Assembly (NCBI GenBank): GCA_022925895.1
Contig: JAKSYS010000659.1
Location: forward strand, 1 to 34,637
Reading direction: 5' to 3'
DNA length: 34,637 nucleotides
Origin: Fragilaria crotonensis
Taxonomy: Eukaryota; Bacillariophyta; Fragilariophyceae; Fragilariales; Fragilariaceae
Within the stretch, counting starts at the first letter, position 1; every line of letters begins with the position of its first letter. Both the position numbers and the translations under genes were made by a program. Of this stretch, positions 1 through 9,756 are shown piece after piece. The notes under the pieces are model-generated. The model saw only the letters and a program-made list of their open reading frames with translations, was not told the DNA's origin and ran no database searches.

Positions 1-1318
1 CTGTAAAGCGACGCCAACCTGGACATGACCTTGTGACTCACGGACAGTCGACGCAAACGCATCGAGTTGCATTTGAACAATTAGACCTTTGTCACACCCC
101 TGTTCTGGCTTGTTGTTGCCTTCTTCTCAACTCATTTACTTACGCTTTCCTATTGGATGAAAATTGCCCACCATATACTTCCAACCTTTCGAAGTACTCG
201 GGCAGCTTCGATACTCGCCTCGAGACGTTGAACGCGCCCAGATGCAATTCTGTTATCTAGAATTCGCCTTAGCTCATTCGCCGGATTTTATTTTATTTGA
301 TTCCAAGTAGAAGATCCAAGAGATGATCACATTTCACGTTAGAGATTGGCGCTTCAATTGCTCTGCTGGACATTCATAGCAGACGGCAAAGCAAGGACGG
401 GGTCGCAGCAACACGAGCGACACCACTTTCTTGTCTTCTTCTCAAAGCAAAGCTTGTCGTGTCAACAACCATCGTGTGCCTTCATCATGCTGTTCTATTA
501 AAGAGCAATGATTATGCTCTCCTTTGTGCTGGTCATCCAGCGTCGTATTTGTAACTCAAATCTGAGGCAACGAGTAGCAGTGTGTTGAGGTGTTGTGTTC
601 CATTTTTGACCTCACCCGATGCAGTCCAATGCAATCCTAGTTGGTCTGGTTTGTTCCTGGCTATCTGGCAGAAGGATCAGCAAACCTTGGCAACAATGAT
701 CAACCCAATCATACCGTTCCACCAGTTTTTCTTTGGGGCGTCGCAGTGGCCAATCTTGTGCACGAAAGCCCTTTGTCGGTGCTTTGCACTCATGTCTTGC
801 CATACTTCTGGCTTCAACCACATGTTACAGCCGCTCCACAGCGTGCAAATCTGAAATCTGTTTCGACGTTCCATCACCGCCGGATGCTTTGAATTCCAAG
901 CCTTCTTATTCAATAAATTATTGTGAGTTGTGTCAGGCTTTGGAAGAAGAGCTTGAGCTAAAGGAACCGGTACTCTGTTTAGCATTCAGAATGACCGACT
1001 GTTTTCCATGAAAAGCAAATCTTGTTGAGTGTAGTAGTATCTGCAGTATCCGTCAGATCAATCGGCAGTAGTATGCCTTCTCGGCAAGGGATTATTTGCA
1101 GAGAGATCCAAAATAGCAAATAGCACCAGTTTGTTGGCTAACGACATTGTGATGGGTGTCATTGTCTCAAATCGCATTGACGACGAGTGTGTTGTTTTTC
1201 TTTTGAGTTTTAAATTTGAACGACAATCATTGGTACGAAGTACTACAGTACAAGTGCTACCAGAGGCTACGCTGGTCAGTATCGAAATAATCTGGCGCGG
1301 ACGCTCCTTCACCAGGTG
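1..1318. other. Left flank without a supported gene
   Basis: The open frames here are short (102 codons or less) and overlap on both strands, notably between 582 and 1011. None shows a recognisable motif, splice structure or repeated domain, so I assign no gene. The stretch ends at the 5' LTR of copia-like element 1, and its last bases (1315-1318, ggtg) reappear directly after the 3' LTR as the likely target duplication. Confidence 0.5.
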
Positions 1319-1472
1319 TGATTTGAGTTGACCGTGCAAACTGTGTACGATACAACAGTATGACAGTGCGATAGTGCCAATTGCTTATATGATGAGTTGT
1401 ATGCTCACTGTTACGAATAAACGCCTTTAACACGATGTTACGTCCTAGTCATCTTATGGCTTAATTTGCTCA
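1319..1472 (+). repeat. 5' LTR of element 1
   Basis: This 154-bp sequence starts tgatttgagttg and ends ttaatttgctca. It is identical over its full length to 7712-7865. It is short for a copia LTR. It should carry promoter and polyadenylation signals, but I cannot place the U3, R and U5 borders. A ggtg tetranucleotide precedes it. Confidence 0.95.
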
Positions 1473-1473
1473 G

Positions 1474-1485
1474 TTTATCAGACCC
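1474..1485 (+). other. Primer-binding site of element 1
   Basis: The 12-mer tttatcagaccc begins one base after the LTR terminal ca. The same 12-mer, with the same one-base spacing, follows the 5' LTR of element 2 at 22491-22502, although the LTRs themselves are unrelated. Its complement, gggtctgataaa, reads as a tRNA anticodon arm (loop ctgataa) rather than a tRNA 3' end. This suggests priming by a tRNA half, as in Drosophila copia. Confidence 0.7.
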
Positions 1486-2091
1486 AAGACGCTCAGCAAC
1501 TTAAAACATGCCCCGAACCGACCTGTATAAGTCGTACCCGACGATATTGTCATTGAGCAGCCAGAAAAGCGCGCTAAAGCAATTGGTCCATCCAATAATT
1601 TTTCACCTCACAATTTGACAATATATGCTGCCGGCCTAGACACGCCGACAAACTATCTCTTGCGTGTGACCCTTAGTGTGATGATGGGCCACATGGCCGC
1701 GCAAGGCAACCATTGTGATCACCCCATGGATGCAAATGATGGATAGAACAACGCACCATCACATCGTTCAAAAGGATTTTTCCATCAGGACGAGCGACCC
1801 AACGATCCCAACGCATGACGGGATGCGTTTTACCAAGATATATGCTTTACCAAGATATATATCTTCATAACCTGAATATATCGCATCTCACTGGACGTGA
1901 AATCAACGCACGATTTCCCAGTGGAGAACCGTTTGCCCGCACTCACTTCTTCAGTTTTTGCCTTCCGAAACCGACCCAAGAACAACCATGAACAACGCTG
2001 TGATGCGTGCGACCCTAACTCGCATTGGTTTCTGAGGGCGCGGCCAAGCCATTGTCGAGGACCAAGGTATCGATTCCCTGACGAGATCAGG

Positions 2092-3511
2092 ATGATGAGT
2101 GACGCCGAAGTGGTGAGCCTTTGCAAGATCGTCAGGCGCCCTGGAGGTACTATCCCTGCTGCTGCGGCCGGGGCTGCTGCCGTGCAAACCCCGGTGTACC
2201 CGTCAACCAGCGGGCTGAGGGGCACCTGAAACTACTATCCTTCTTCCTCCGTCACCGTGCTCGCGTGAGTCGCATCGTTACGGCTGCGGACGTGACGCTT
2301 GAGACCATTCGTTCGGTTCGCGACTTGCGCGAATTCGAATCCACATATAAGGCGCCAACTGAAGCACCAACAATCAATGCCAAGGACTGGCCCAAGACAA
2401 TGGAATCGATTGAAGAATACCTTCGTTCCTACCTCGGTGAGCGTCAGATTCCGCTCGCATATGTCGTCCGCAAAAGCGAGGCGGTGCCAGAAATCGATGG
2501 TGAACCGACCTACCCCACGATTCAAGACGAAATGATCGCGAGGGCACCACACTTCACGCTTGACGGTGCCGGAGTCAAGGTCCCAGACCCGACGTACCTG
2601 GTCAATCGCGAAAAAGTTTGGGACATCATCTCCAAGATAACCAGGGAACACTCTTGTTGGACGTACGTGAAGCCTGCTCAGCGCACGCGCGATGGGAGGA
2701 TGGCTTTCCTTAATCTCCAGCAACATTTCCTCGGACCGAACAATGTTGATAACATGGCAACACTTGCAGAAGATAAGCTCAAGAACACGGTCTACAACGG
2801 AGAGCAGCGCCGTTGGGACTTTGAGCGCTACGTGAACGTCCATAAACAACAGCATTCCATTATGGAAGGGCTTGTTGAACATGGTTATACAGGAATCGAC
2901 CCAAGATCCAAGGTTCGGTTCCTGCTCGACGGCATCAAGTCCGACAAGTTTGACGCCGTTAAAACGCGCATCATGTCCGACGAGAGGCTTCGCAGCGACT
3001 TTGACGCCTGTGTAACCCTATACCAAGATTATATTCGCCAGACCTCAAAATCAAAGACCAACGCCACGGTCAACATCTCGGAAGTCAAGGTGGGGAAAAC
3101 GCAAGGCCAGTAGTGGCGCCGTCGAAGACCGGTACTACACCAAGGAGGAGTACAACGAATTGTCTCCTGAACAGAAGAAGGAACTTTCCTCCAAACGTCT
3201 CAAGCGAGGCCACAAGCCCGGTTCAAAGGACAGCAAGGTTAAGGGACTCGCGCGGAAAAAGGAGCACCAAAGATGTCATCAAGAATCTTCGTGCTATGAA
3301 CCGCCAAGTCTCTCAGCTCGCAAAGCAGATGGGTAAAACGGGCGTGAATGACGACGACACCGACACCTCTACCCAATCTGATACCGTCACGACGAACGAC
3401 GATAAGGACAAGAAGGCGAGCAATCGCACTAATCCTTCATTGATTCGTCAGAAGCGAGAATCCGTGACGCGACGTCACGTTGGGCGCGCTCCGCACCCTC
3501 GGATCTCTTGA
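2092..3511 (+). pseudogene. Element 1 gag, frameshifted
   Basis: This encoded the capsid-type Gag that packages element RNA. A plausible start is the ATG pair at 2092/2095. That frame stops at 2227-2229, and most of the capsid reads in another frame from about 2230 to 3110. The capsid block shares the pattern IPL-YVVR, a YPT motif and an R-AP motif with the Gag of element 2, which supports homology. Near 3085-3105 (a run of G and A) the frame shifts into a basic segment with YYTKEEYN-LSPEQKKEL, matching YYSPAEWEKLSFEER of element 2. A further shift near 3258 leads to the tail ending with TGA at 3509-3511. No CCHC knuckle is visible. At least three frame changes make it non-functional as read, unless some are assembly indels. 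Confidence 0.8.
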
Positions 3512-4173
3512 CGTCACAGTTGAAGAGTCACGGACCGACTTGGACTCGCACGCCGACCAGTGTGCAGTCGGCCATAACGCTCTTATAGTACATGATTATG
3601 AACGTCCTATCAATGTCTCAGGATACGACCCGTCCGGTCCGATTGCCAAAGACTTACGTACTGTGTCCGCGGCACTGGCCTACAACGATCTGCTCAGTGG
3701 TGAAACTGTGATCTTGATGATACATCAGGCCATATATATCCCGGACCTAAGTCATAATTTATTGTCGCCCATGCAACTTTGTCTTAATGACGTGATTGTG
3801 AACGAGACGCCTCGTTTCCTCACTGAAAACCCCGACGAATTTACGCATACGATTTTAATTCCTGACACGGCGATGGGCCGCCCATATGTAATTCCCTTGA
3901 ATTCACGGAGTGACATCCACGTTTCCAACCCGGAAGCCCTCAATCTCCGAATTTGAGTCTTTACCGCACGTCGAACTCACCAGTGAGGATCCGCCTTATG
4001 ATCCCCACGACACAACTTTTGCTTCTCAAGAGCGATCATTAATTTCCACCGTCTGGGAAACAGGGACCGTATTGGAGCCGCCCCATCCAGCCGTCGACTC
4101 TGTTCGGTTTCCCATACGCTTGAGGTGGCAAAGGCGATATCGGTCGGATCCGATGCTGCAACATTGTCGTTGA
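3480..4173 (+). pseudogene. Element 1 aspartic protease and linker, frameshifted
   Basis: This is the retroviral-type protease that would cut Gag-Pol. The active-site motif is LDSHADQCAVG at about 3543-3575, with His where most copia proteases have Gly (DSG or DTG). It is followed by the expected strand pattern ending in PDLSHNLLSPMQL. The frame closes at 3956, and the following linker (FESLPHVELTSEDP and onward) continues in another frame to about 4110, where it shifts again into the integrase frame. It overlaps the gag tail by about 30 bp in a different frame. I do not read that overlap as programmed frameshifting, because the element has many unrelated shifts. Confidence 0.78.
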
Positions 4174-5771
4174 AACAAACCTCGGTGATCCACGATGACA
4201 TGCTGCTCTATGATTCAATTACCAGCAACATCTCCGTCTTGCGCAAGTACGGAAGTAGTGGGAAGCAATTTAAACCTGAACAGCTTGCGAAGAATTGGGG
4301 TATCGACTTGGCAACGGCGAAACGAACGATAGACGTAACGACGCAGCGAGGAGTCCGCACCGTACTGCACCCGACCCTATCGCGACGCTTTCGAACTAAC
4401 GATCGACAGCTACGATATCGGAGACTAGCGATTGACTGTTTCACTGACACGCTGATATCGAACATCCCGTCCCGACGCAATAACAAATATGCGCAGATCT
4501 TCTCCACTTCCGACGGATGGTGCCGGGCATATCCCATGGCTAAGAAGTCGATGGCACATGAAGGTCTGTCGCTACTGTTCCAAAGAGATGGTGTCCCCAA
4601 CACCATCATCATGGACGGAGCGAGGGAGCAGACGATGGGGGAATTCCGGAGAAAGTGTCGCGAAGTTGGCGTGCACGTGAAACAAACGGAACCGCACTCC
4701 CCTTGGTCGAATTCTGCGGAAGCTGCGATCCGAGAACTAAAAAAGGGAGTCGGACGACAAATGGTTCGGTCGAAGGCACCGAAGCGATTTTGGGACGACT
4801 GCCTCGAACGTGAGGCGTACGTTAGATCCTTCACTGCTCACGACATCTACAAATTGAATGGACAGGTTCCGGAAACGATTGTAAGTGGCGAGACTGCCGA
4901 CATTTCCCCCCTTGTCCAATTTGGATGGTACGAATGGGTTATGTTCCGAGACACCTCGGTCACATACCCGGACGAAGCAATGGTGCTGGGCCGCGACCTA
5001 GGCCCTGCAATTGATATCGGTCCAGCCATGACGCGGAAAGTGTTGAAAGCCAATGGCGAAGTCGTGTACCGATCCACGGTAAGATCACTCACGCCCGATG
5101 AAATTGCTGATGCAACGGCAAGGACTGCGCGTGAAAAGTTTACCGAATCGGTGAACAAGATCTTTGGCGAGGGCTTCAAGTATGAGGACTTTGCCAGTAA
5201 TCCCGAACTTGAGTCTTTCGATACGCCAATTTACGATCGATACGATGACGATGTTGACGGCGCGGCTCCACTGGTTGCTGACGATGTCGACGATGACGAC
5301 GTCGATACTTACGACCAATATATTGGAGCCGAAGTCGAACTTCCAATCGGTGGAAGGATGATGTCGGCAAAGGTGAGGGGACGCAAACGTATGGCCGATG
5401 GAAGCGTCGTCGGTCGTGCCAATCCCAACCCCATACTTGACACTCGAACGTACGAGGTCGAATTCCCCGATGGCCAAATTGCGGAGATGGCAGCGAACGT
5501 CATCGCCCAAAATATGTATGCCATGTGTGATGAAGAAGGAAATCAATTCCTCCTACTCGCTGGAATCGTTGACCATCGGAAGGACGAAAACGCGATGTCA
5601 CGCGCTGACATGTATATTCGAAAAGGGTCGAATACCCACATTCGAAAGTCGACGAAAGGATGGCGACTTTGTGTTGAGTGGAAAGACGGCAGCACCTCGT
5701 GGGAAAGGCTGGCTGACCTTAAAGAGTCCAACTTTACAAGTCGCCGACTACGCAATATCGAAAGGCATTGA
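4125..5771 (+). pseudogene. Element 1 integrase core plus chromodomain-like module
   Basis: This part inserts the cDNA copy. The open frame is 548 codons. The retroviral integrase core carries a DDE-like set at about residues D108 (CFTDT), D164 (IMDGAREQT) and E199 (WSNSAEAAIREL). The region before it (KNWGIDLATAKRTIDV) lacks the HHCC zinc finger usual for copia integrases. After the core come an acidic low-complexity linker (YDDDVDG, DVDDDDVD) and a basic stretch. Then, near 5650-5730, comes GWRLCVEWKDGSTSWERLADLKES, quoted here in two parts: GWRLCVEWKDG and STSWERLADLKES. It resembles a chromodomain core. The frame is lost near 5740, before the reverse transcriptase. The catalytic region itself is uninterrupted. 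Confidence 0.85.
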
Positions 5772-6614
5772 AGGTGAACCCGCCTTCGCGTGGTGGGTGC
5801 CACATATAATCCGACGACGTAATCGGATCATAGCGGCAGTGAAGACCCGATATCACAAACGAACCCATAAGTTTGGTATTGAGGTCCCCAAGACCTTGCC
5901 GATTGCGTTCGCATCGACACTGAAAACGGCAACACTCTTTGGCAAGATGCTGTACGTAAGGAGATGTCAAAAGTTCAAGTGGCATTTCAGACATTGGAAG
6001 AAGGGCCGACCCACCGCCGACCTTCCAAGAAATACGATGCCATCTTATTTTTGATGTCAAGATGGAGGATTTTCAACGCAAGGCACGGTTTGTGGCGGGT
6101 GGTCACATGACTGCTAGTCCTCCAGCATCTGTGACATATGCAACAGTGGTGTCACGCGAGTCTGTGAGAATCGCGCTCACCTTAGCAGCATTGAACGACC
6201 TCGAAGTGAAAACGGCCGACATCGAAAATGCCTATCTCACCGCACCTGTCGGGAAAAGATTTGGTGTTTGCTCGGACCCGAATTCGGCGCTGATGCTGGG
6301 AAGAAAGCAATCATCGTGCGCGCTCTTTATGGATTGAAATCCGCAGGGGCATCATTTCGCAACCACCTGGCCGACTGCATGAGACATCTTGGATGGCAAT
6401 CTTGCGTTGCGGACCAAGACCTTTGATGAAGTCGGAAACTCGCCCAGATGATGGATACAAGTACTATGCGTACTGTCTCTTATATGTTGACGATATTTTG
6501 GTGGTACATCATGATGGTTTACGTGCGTTGAAGGAGATAGATCACTTCTTCAAAACGAAACCAGGATCGATTCGTGATCCAGAATTCTACCTCGGTGCGA
6601 AGCTGAGAGGGTAG
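5735..6614 (+). pseudogene. Element 1 reverse transcriptase, several frameshifts
   Basis: The reverse transcriptase palm is spread over at least four frame segments. Segment one has EPAFAWWVPHIIRRRNRI and THKFGIEVPK (about 5775-5895). Segment two has FQRKARFVAGGH and DIENAYLTAPVGK (6062-6255). Segment three has ALYGLKSAGASFRNHLAD (about 6322-6375). Segment four has CLLYVDDILVVHHD, with the catalytic YVDD, and DPEFYLGAKL (6393-6614), ending at a TAG. Each block has a clear counterpart in element 2. No single polypeptide can contain all the catalytic blocks as sequenced, so the enzyme is dead or the assembly carries indels. Confidence 0.85.
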
Positions 6615-6643
6615 TTCTACCAAACGGGGTACGAGCATGGGCA

Positions 6644-7588
6644 ATGAGTCCAAGTAAGTACATTCAAGCGGCAGTGACAAACGTGAAGGATTATCACAGC
6701 CGAACATACCCAACCCGAACGTGGGCGAAGCGGACCAGTGGACCTTTCCCGCTCAACTATGCGCCCGAGTTAGATGTGACACCGGTGCTTGATGCTCAAG
6801 CCGCGGCGTTCTATCAGACGCAGATAGGAGTCCTACGGTGGTGCGTTGAGTTGGGTCGCATTGATATAATTACGGAAGTGTCCGAACTTGCCTCGCATTT
6901 AATAATGCCGCGCGAGGGACACTTGGAAGCTGTGTTTCATCTTTTCAACTATTTGGAAAAGAGACACAACGCTCGCATCGTTTTTGACCCTACGTATCCT
7001 GACGTGGACATGTCTGTCTTCAAGGAATGTGATTGGAAGGCCATGTACGGCAACGTTACGGAAGCGGTTCCGCCAAACGCACCTGAGCCTCGAGGCAAGG
7101 ACGTTGATCTCCGGATGTACGTTGACTCGGATCACGCAGGTGACAAGCGTGTTCGCCGATCGCGTACGGGGTTTTTGATATACCTCAATATGGCACCAAT
7201 CACTTGGTTCTCCAAGAAACAGTCAACGATTGAAACAAGTGTTTTTGGTGCTGAATTTGTGGCGATGAAACAGGGAATGGAGACCCTGCGTGGGATTCGC
7301 TACAAACTACGAATGATGGGCGTACCCCTTTCGGGTCCATCATATATTTATGGCGACAATATGTCAGTTATCCATAATACCCAACGCCCTGAGTCGGTGC
7401 TTAAGAAGAAGTCGAACTCAGTGTGTTACCACGCGGTCCGTGAAGCTGTGGCCATGGGCGAATGTCTCACCGGACATGTATCGACACATGACAACCCGGC
7501 AGACATATGTACAAAGATTATTCCGGGTGGTCAAAAGCGTGATCATCTCGTTGGACTTATCCTATATGATTTGACTGATCATCGGTGA
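6644..7588 (+). pseudogene. Element 1 RNase H domain (C-terminal Pol fragment)
   Basis: This open stretch of 314 codons continues the Pol polyprotein from the reverse transcriptase connection domain (FYQTQIGVLRWCVELGRIDI) into the RNase H domain. The RNase H marks are YVDSDHAGDK, the downstream TGFLIYLN and WFSKKQSTIETS, then E-F-A and YGDN. This pattern is the copia RNase H signature. The ATG at 6644 is internal to the ancestral polyprotein and is probably not a true start. The frame differs from the YVDD-containing segment upstream. It ends at a TGA 112 bp before the polypurine tract. Confidence 0.85.
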
Positions 7589-7699
7589 CCCTCACAGAGG
7601 TTAGTAGGTTAATTGTTCCCTTGTCACGTATGAAATGTGACAGAATACCACCATGATCCAGTGCATTCGACGACCTAGCTAGATCGCACAATCTCCCTA

Positions 7700-7711
7700 G
7701 TTCGAGGGGAC
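7700..7711 (+). other. Polypurine tract of element 1
   Basis: The stretch gttcgaggggac sits immediately before the 3' LTR and would prime plus-strand DNA. The same 12 bases precede the 3' LTR of element 2 at 28453-28464. That match fixes the LTR start there, where the two LTR copies have diverged. Confidence 0.8.
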
Positions 7712-7865
7712 TGATTTGAGTTGACCGTGCAAACTGTGTACGATACAACAGTATGACAGTGCGATAGTGCCAATTGCTTATATGATGAGTTGTATGCTCA
7801 CTGTTACGAATAAACGCCTTTAACACGATGTTACGTCCTAGTCATCTTATGGCTTAATTTGCTCA
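7712..7865 (+). repeat. 3' LTR of element 1
   Basis: It is identical to the 5' LTR over all 154 bases. It is followed by ggtg, repeating the four bases before the 5' LTR. If the terminal a is counted with the duplication, a 5-bp aggtg match is also possible, so the exact border is ambiguous by one base. Confidence 0.95.
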
Positions 7866-9003
7866 GGTGCACGGAAACCGGCGCAATGGAGGTCGTATCA
7901 TAGAGAATGCTTTTTTGGAAAAAAAAAAACTCGGAAAAACTCGGTTTTGTACTCACGATAGAGAATGCTCTAAGTGGTTCGCGGGTTTGAATAGCTCCCT
8001 GTCCTCGAGCGAAGTACCACTGATGTACTTACAGTACATAGACCTTACCCTGATGCGTGCCAATCAAACCAACGCAGCTGGCTACTAAATGCAGTGCCAA
8101 GTGCCACACCGACACATCTACTATGCCCTTCCGCCGGATAGCAGGTCAATTATTGGTGGCACTTAGGGAATGTCTGAAGAGTAGACCATTGCAGTTTCCA
8201 CGCTTCAACTATGGAAGCCGCAGGAACAGTCCGGCCAGCACCCCAAGATTTGGAAACGCGGAAGGAAAAGTAAAGCAATGCGGTGGTTCAGGTACAAAAA
8301 GCACAATACGGTACTCCTACCACTGTAAGATGACTATTTGTAGGCTACCACTCGGAGTATATCCTGGTTGCAAAAGAACTGATAAATTTGTTGACTTTGG
8401 CCTTCGTCCCTGTTTACGTTTGAAACGACTCCTGCAACAGCACAAGAGCTCTGAGTCTATGTGGAACGCGTAGTACATACTACACACTACACCTTGGTTT
8501 CCTTTTTTTTACCACGACAACAGAATTACCATATCCTGGAGTATTAAGTAGTGCGTACGGTACCGGACTTCAACAGAGCTTACGTGGTCCGTTTTCGAGG
8601 AGACTGTTGAACAAGAAACAACTCCACGACCAGAAAGTCAGTATGATATACTATATACTCCGGGGCAGATAGTTAATTTGTTTTTTCGTCACTGATGGAT
8701 TCTCATACCGTATGTATCGTCGATTCCGGAATGTCTTTTGCTGAGGACCATCCGAGCATGGCTCCTAACTCCTAAGTGCCGGATGTTCTCGATTTCTGAC
8801 GTCTGCCATGGTTGTTGATATGCACAAATGCGTCAGTTGTACGCGAGGACAGCTCCATAATAAAATTTGATACGCACACTGGGGTATACCACTATCATAC
8901 GATTTCTTTCTACGAAGACAATTCTGACCCGACATACAATATTTGGATGCTGGTAACCTATTGCATATGATGAACACCATGTCACTCACGCAGTCGATCT
9001 GAC
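7866..9003. other. Intergenic, no supported gene
   Basis: A 138-codon open frame lies on the plus strand at 8057-8473, but it has no recognisable motif, is rich in residues typical of chance reading, and cannot be supported. A/T runs and short direct repeats of tactcc and agtac type are present. I see no RNA gene. Confidence 0.4.
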
Positions 9004-9756
9004 ATGGAGATGCAGAGACAGGTTGCCGTGCCAGACAACGATTCGATGCGTGCGCTACAAAGGGAGGAACAAGGTGGACTTGATCAATCGCGCACTCCCC
9101 ATGCGCCGCTGATAGCGGCCGTTCTTCATAAATACCAACAAAGACAACTATTGCCTTCACCCGACAGTGATTCGGGAGTCATGGAAATGCTCCATGATAA
9201 CGCACATATGCGGGGAGCAGTAAGTCATCCTGGAATTCAATCGACTCTGATTGAAATCAATTCACCGTCCTCGTCTGTGGCTGCGGCGAATTTACCTGTG
9301 TCGTCATTGCCTGGGACGTCCCGCAGCGGGAAGACTCCGTCTAAGAAACTAACGAGTGTTGCACTTCAGTTGACATCGTCCGATGACGAAGAGCAATGCG
9401 GAAAACTAACCCGACCTGAAGATATATTGAAGCGAACGCGAGCCACCATGATTCCTAAATCTCGAAAGAAGGCCAAGCGAAGTCCAGAGGACGAAACTGG
9501 ATCTGCCCGAAAGGTTGAGCCTCCATCACCGAGACGCAATGCATGCGATCGAGAGGCTCGTCGAGCGCACGCATTTCCCCTTCCGACAATTACGGGCGAA
9601 AAGCGACGCATCATCACTGGTACATCGCTTCAATCATACAAGGCTTTGTGGGATGCAATGGGAGGCAGCAAGAACAAGGAAAAGTTTCAACGGCGAGTTC
9701 AAAATGGCGTTGTTCCTATTCTTTCGAAGAGTGCTCTCTCCATCTTCAAAAAGTAA
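9004..9756 (+). CDS. Orphan predicted nuclear protein, 250 aa
   Basis: I do not recognise this protein. The ATG at 9004 opens a 250-codon frame ending TAA at 9756, with no intron needed. The N-terminal 100 residues are polar. A Ser/Pro-rich middle (about 85-125) is followed by an acidic SSDDEEQ patch and by basic clusters (KSRKKAKR near 153-160 and ARRAH) that look like nuclear localisation signals. The C-terminal 45 residues (TSLQSYKALWDAMGG, then NKEKFQRRVQNG) look more ordered and are the likeliest conserved part. The nearest neighbours are far away, so context gives no hint. The opposite-strand frame at 8765-9160 is a shadow. A DNA- or chromatin-related role is only a guess from composition. 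Confidence 0.55.
   Translation: MEMQRQVAVPDNDSMRALQREEQGGLDQSRTPHAPLIAAVLHKYQQRQLLPSPDSDSGVMEMLHDNAHMRGAVSHPGIQSTLIEINSPSSSVAAANLPVSSLPGTSRSGKTPSKKLTSVALQLTSSDDEEQCGKLTRPEDILKRTRATMIPKSRKKAKRSPEDETGSARKVEPPSPRRNACDREARRAHAFPLPTITGEKRRIITGTSLQSYKALWDAMGGSKNKEKFQRRVQNGVVPILSKSALSIFKK

Larger units (their letters stand above)
1319..7865 (+). mobile_element. Copia-like LTR retrotransposon (element 1, CoDi type), coding region frameshifted
   Basis: Seen: two identical 154-bp LTRs (tg...ca) flank an internal region with a primer-binding site after the 5' LTR, a polypurine tract just before the 3' LTR, and the order gag, protease, integrase, reverse transcriptase, RNase H. Integrase before reverse transcriptase defines the Ty1/copia order. 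Flanking ggtg at 1315-1318 and 7866-7869 looks like a target duplication. The protease variant (DSHA), the loss of the HHCC finger and the chromodomain-like module resemble element 2 at 22265-28684 and differ from element 3. Odd: identical LTRs imply a recent insertion, yet the coding region changes frame roughly ten times, so this copy cannot make a normal Gag-Pol. Assignment to the diatom CoDi group is from memory of those families. Confidence 0.93.

Noticed and set aside
612-985. Minus-strand frames as genes
   Set aside because: They overlap other frames on both strands, have no motif, and are of a length expected by chance.
3480-3511. Programmed gag-pol frameshift in element 1
   Set aside because: The overlap of gag and protease frames is suggestive, but the element has many other shifts at unrelated places and no clear slippery site plus structure.
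5085-5546. Antisense gene inside element 1 integrase
   Set aside because: The frame mirrors the Asp/Val-rich codons of the coding strand and is a shadow; several similar antisense frames in all three elements were dropped for the same reason.
8057-8473. 138-codon frame as a gene
   Set aside because: Cys/Arg/Lys-rich composition without any ordered pattern or homologous block; no support beyond length.
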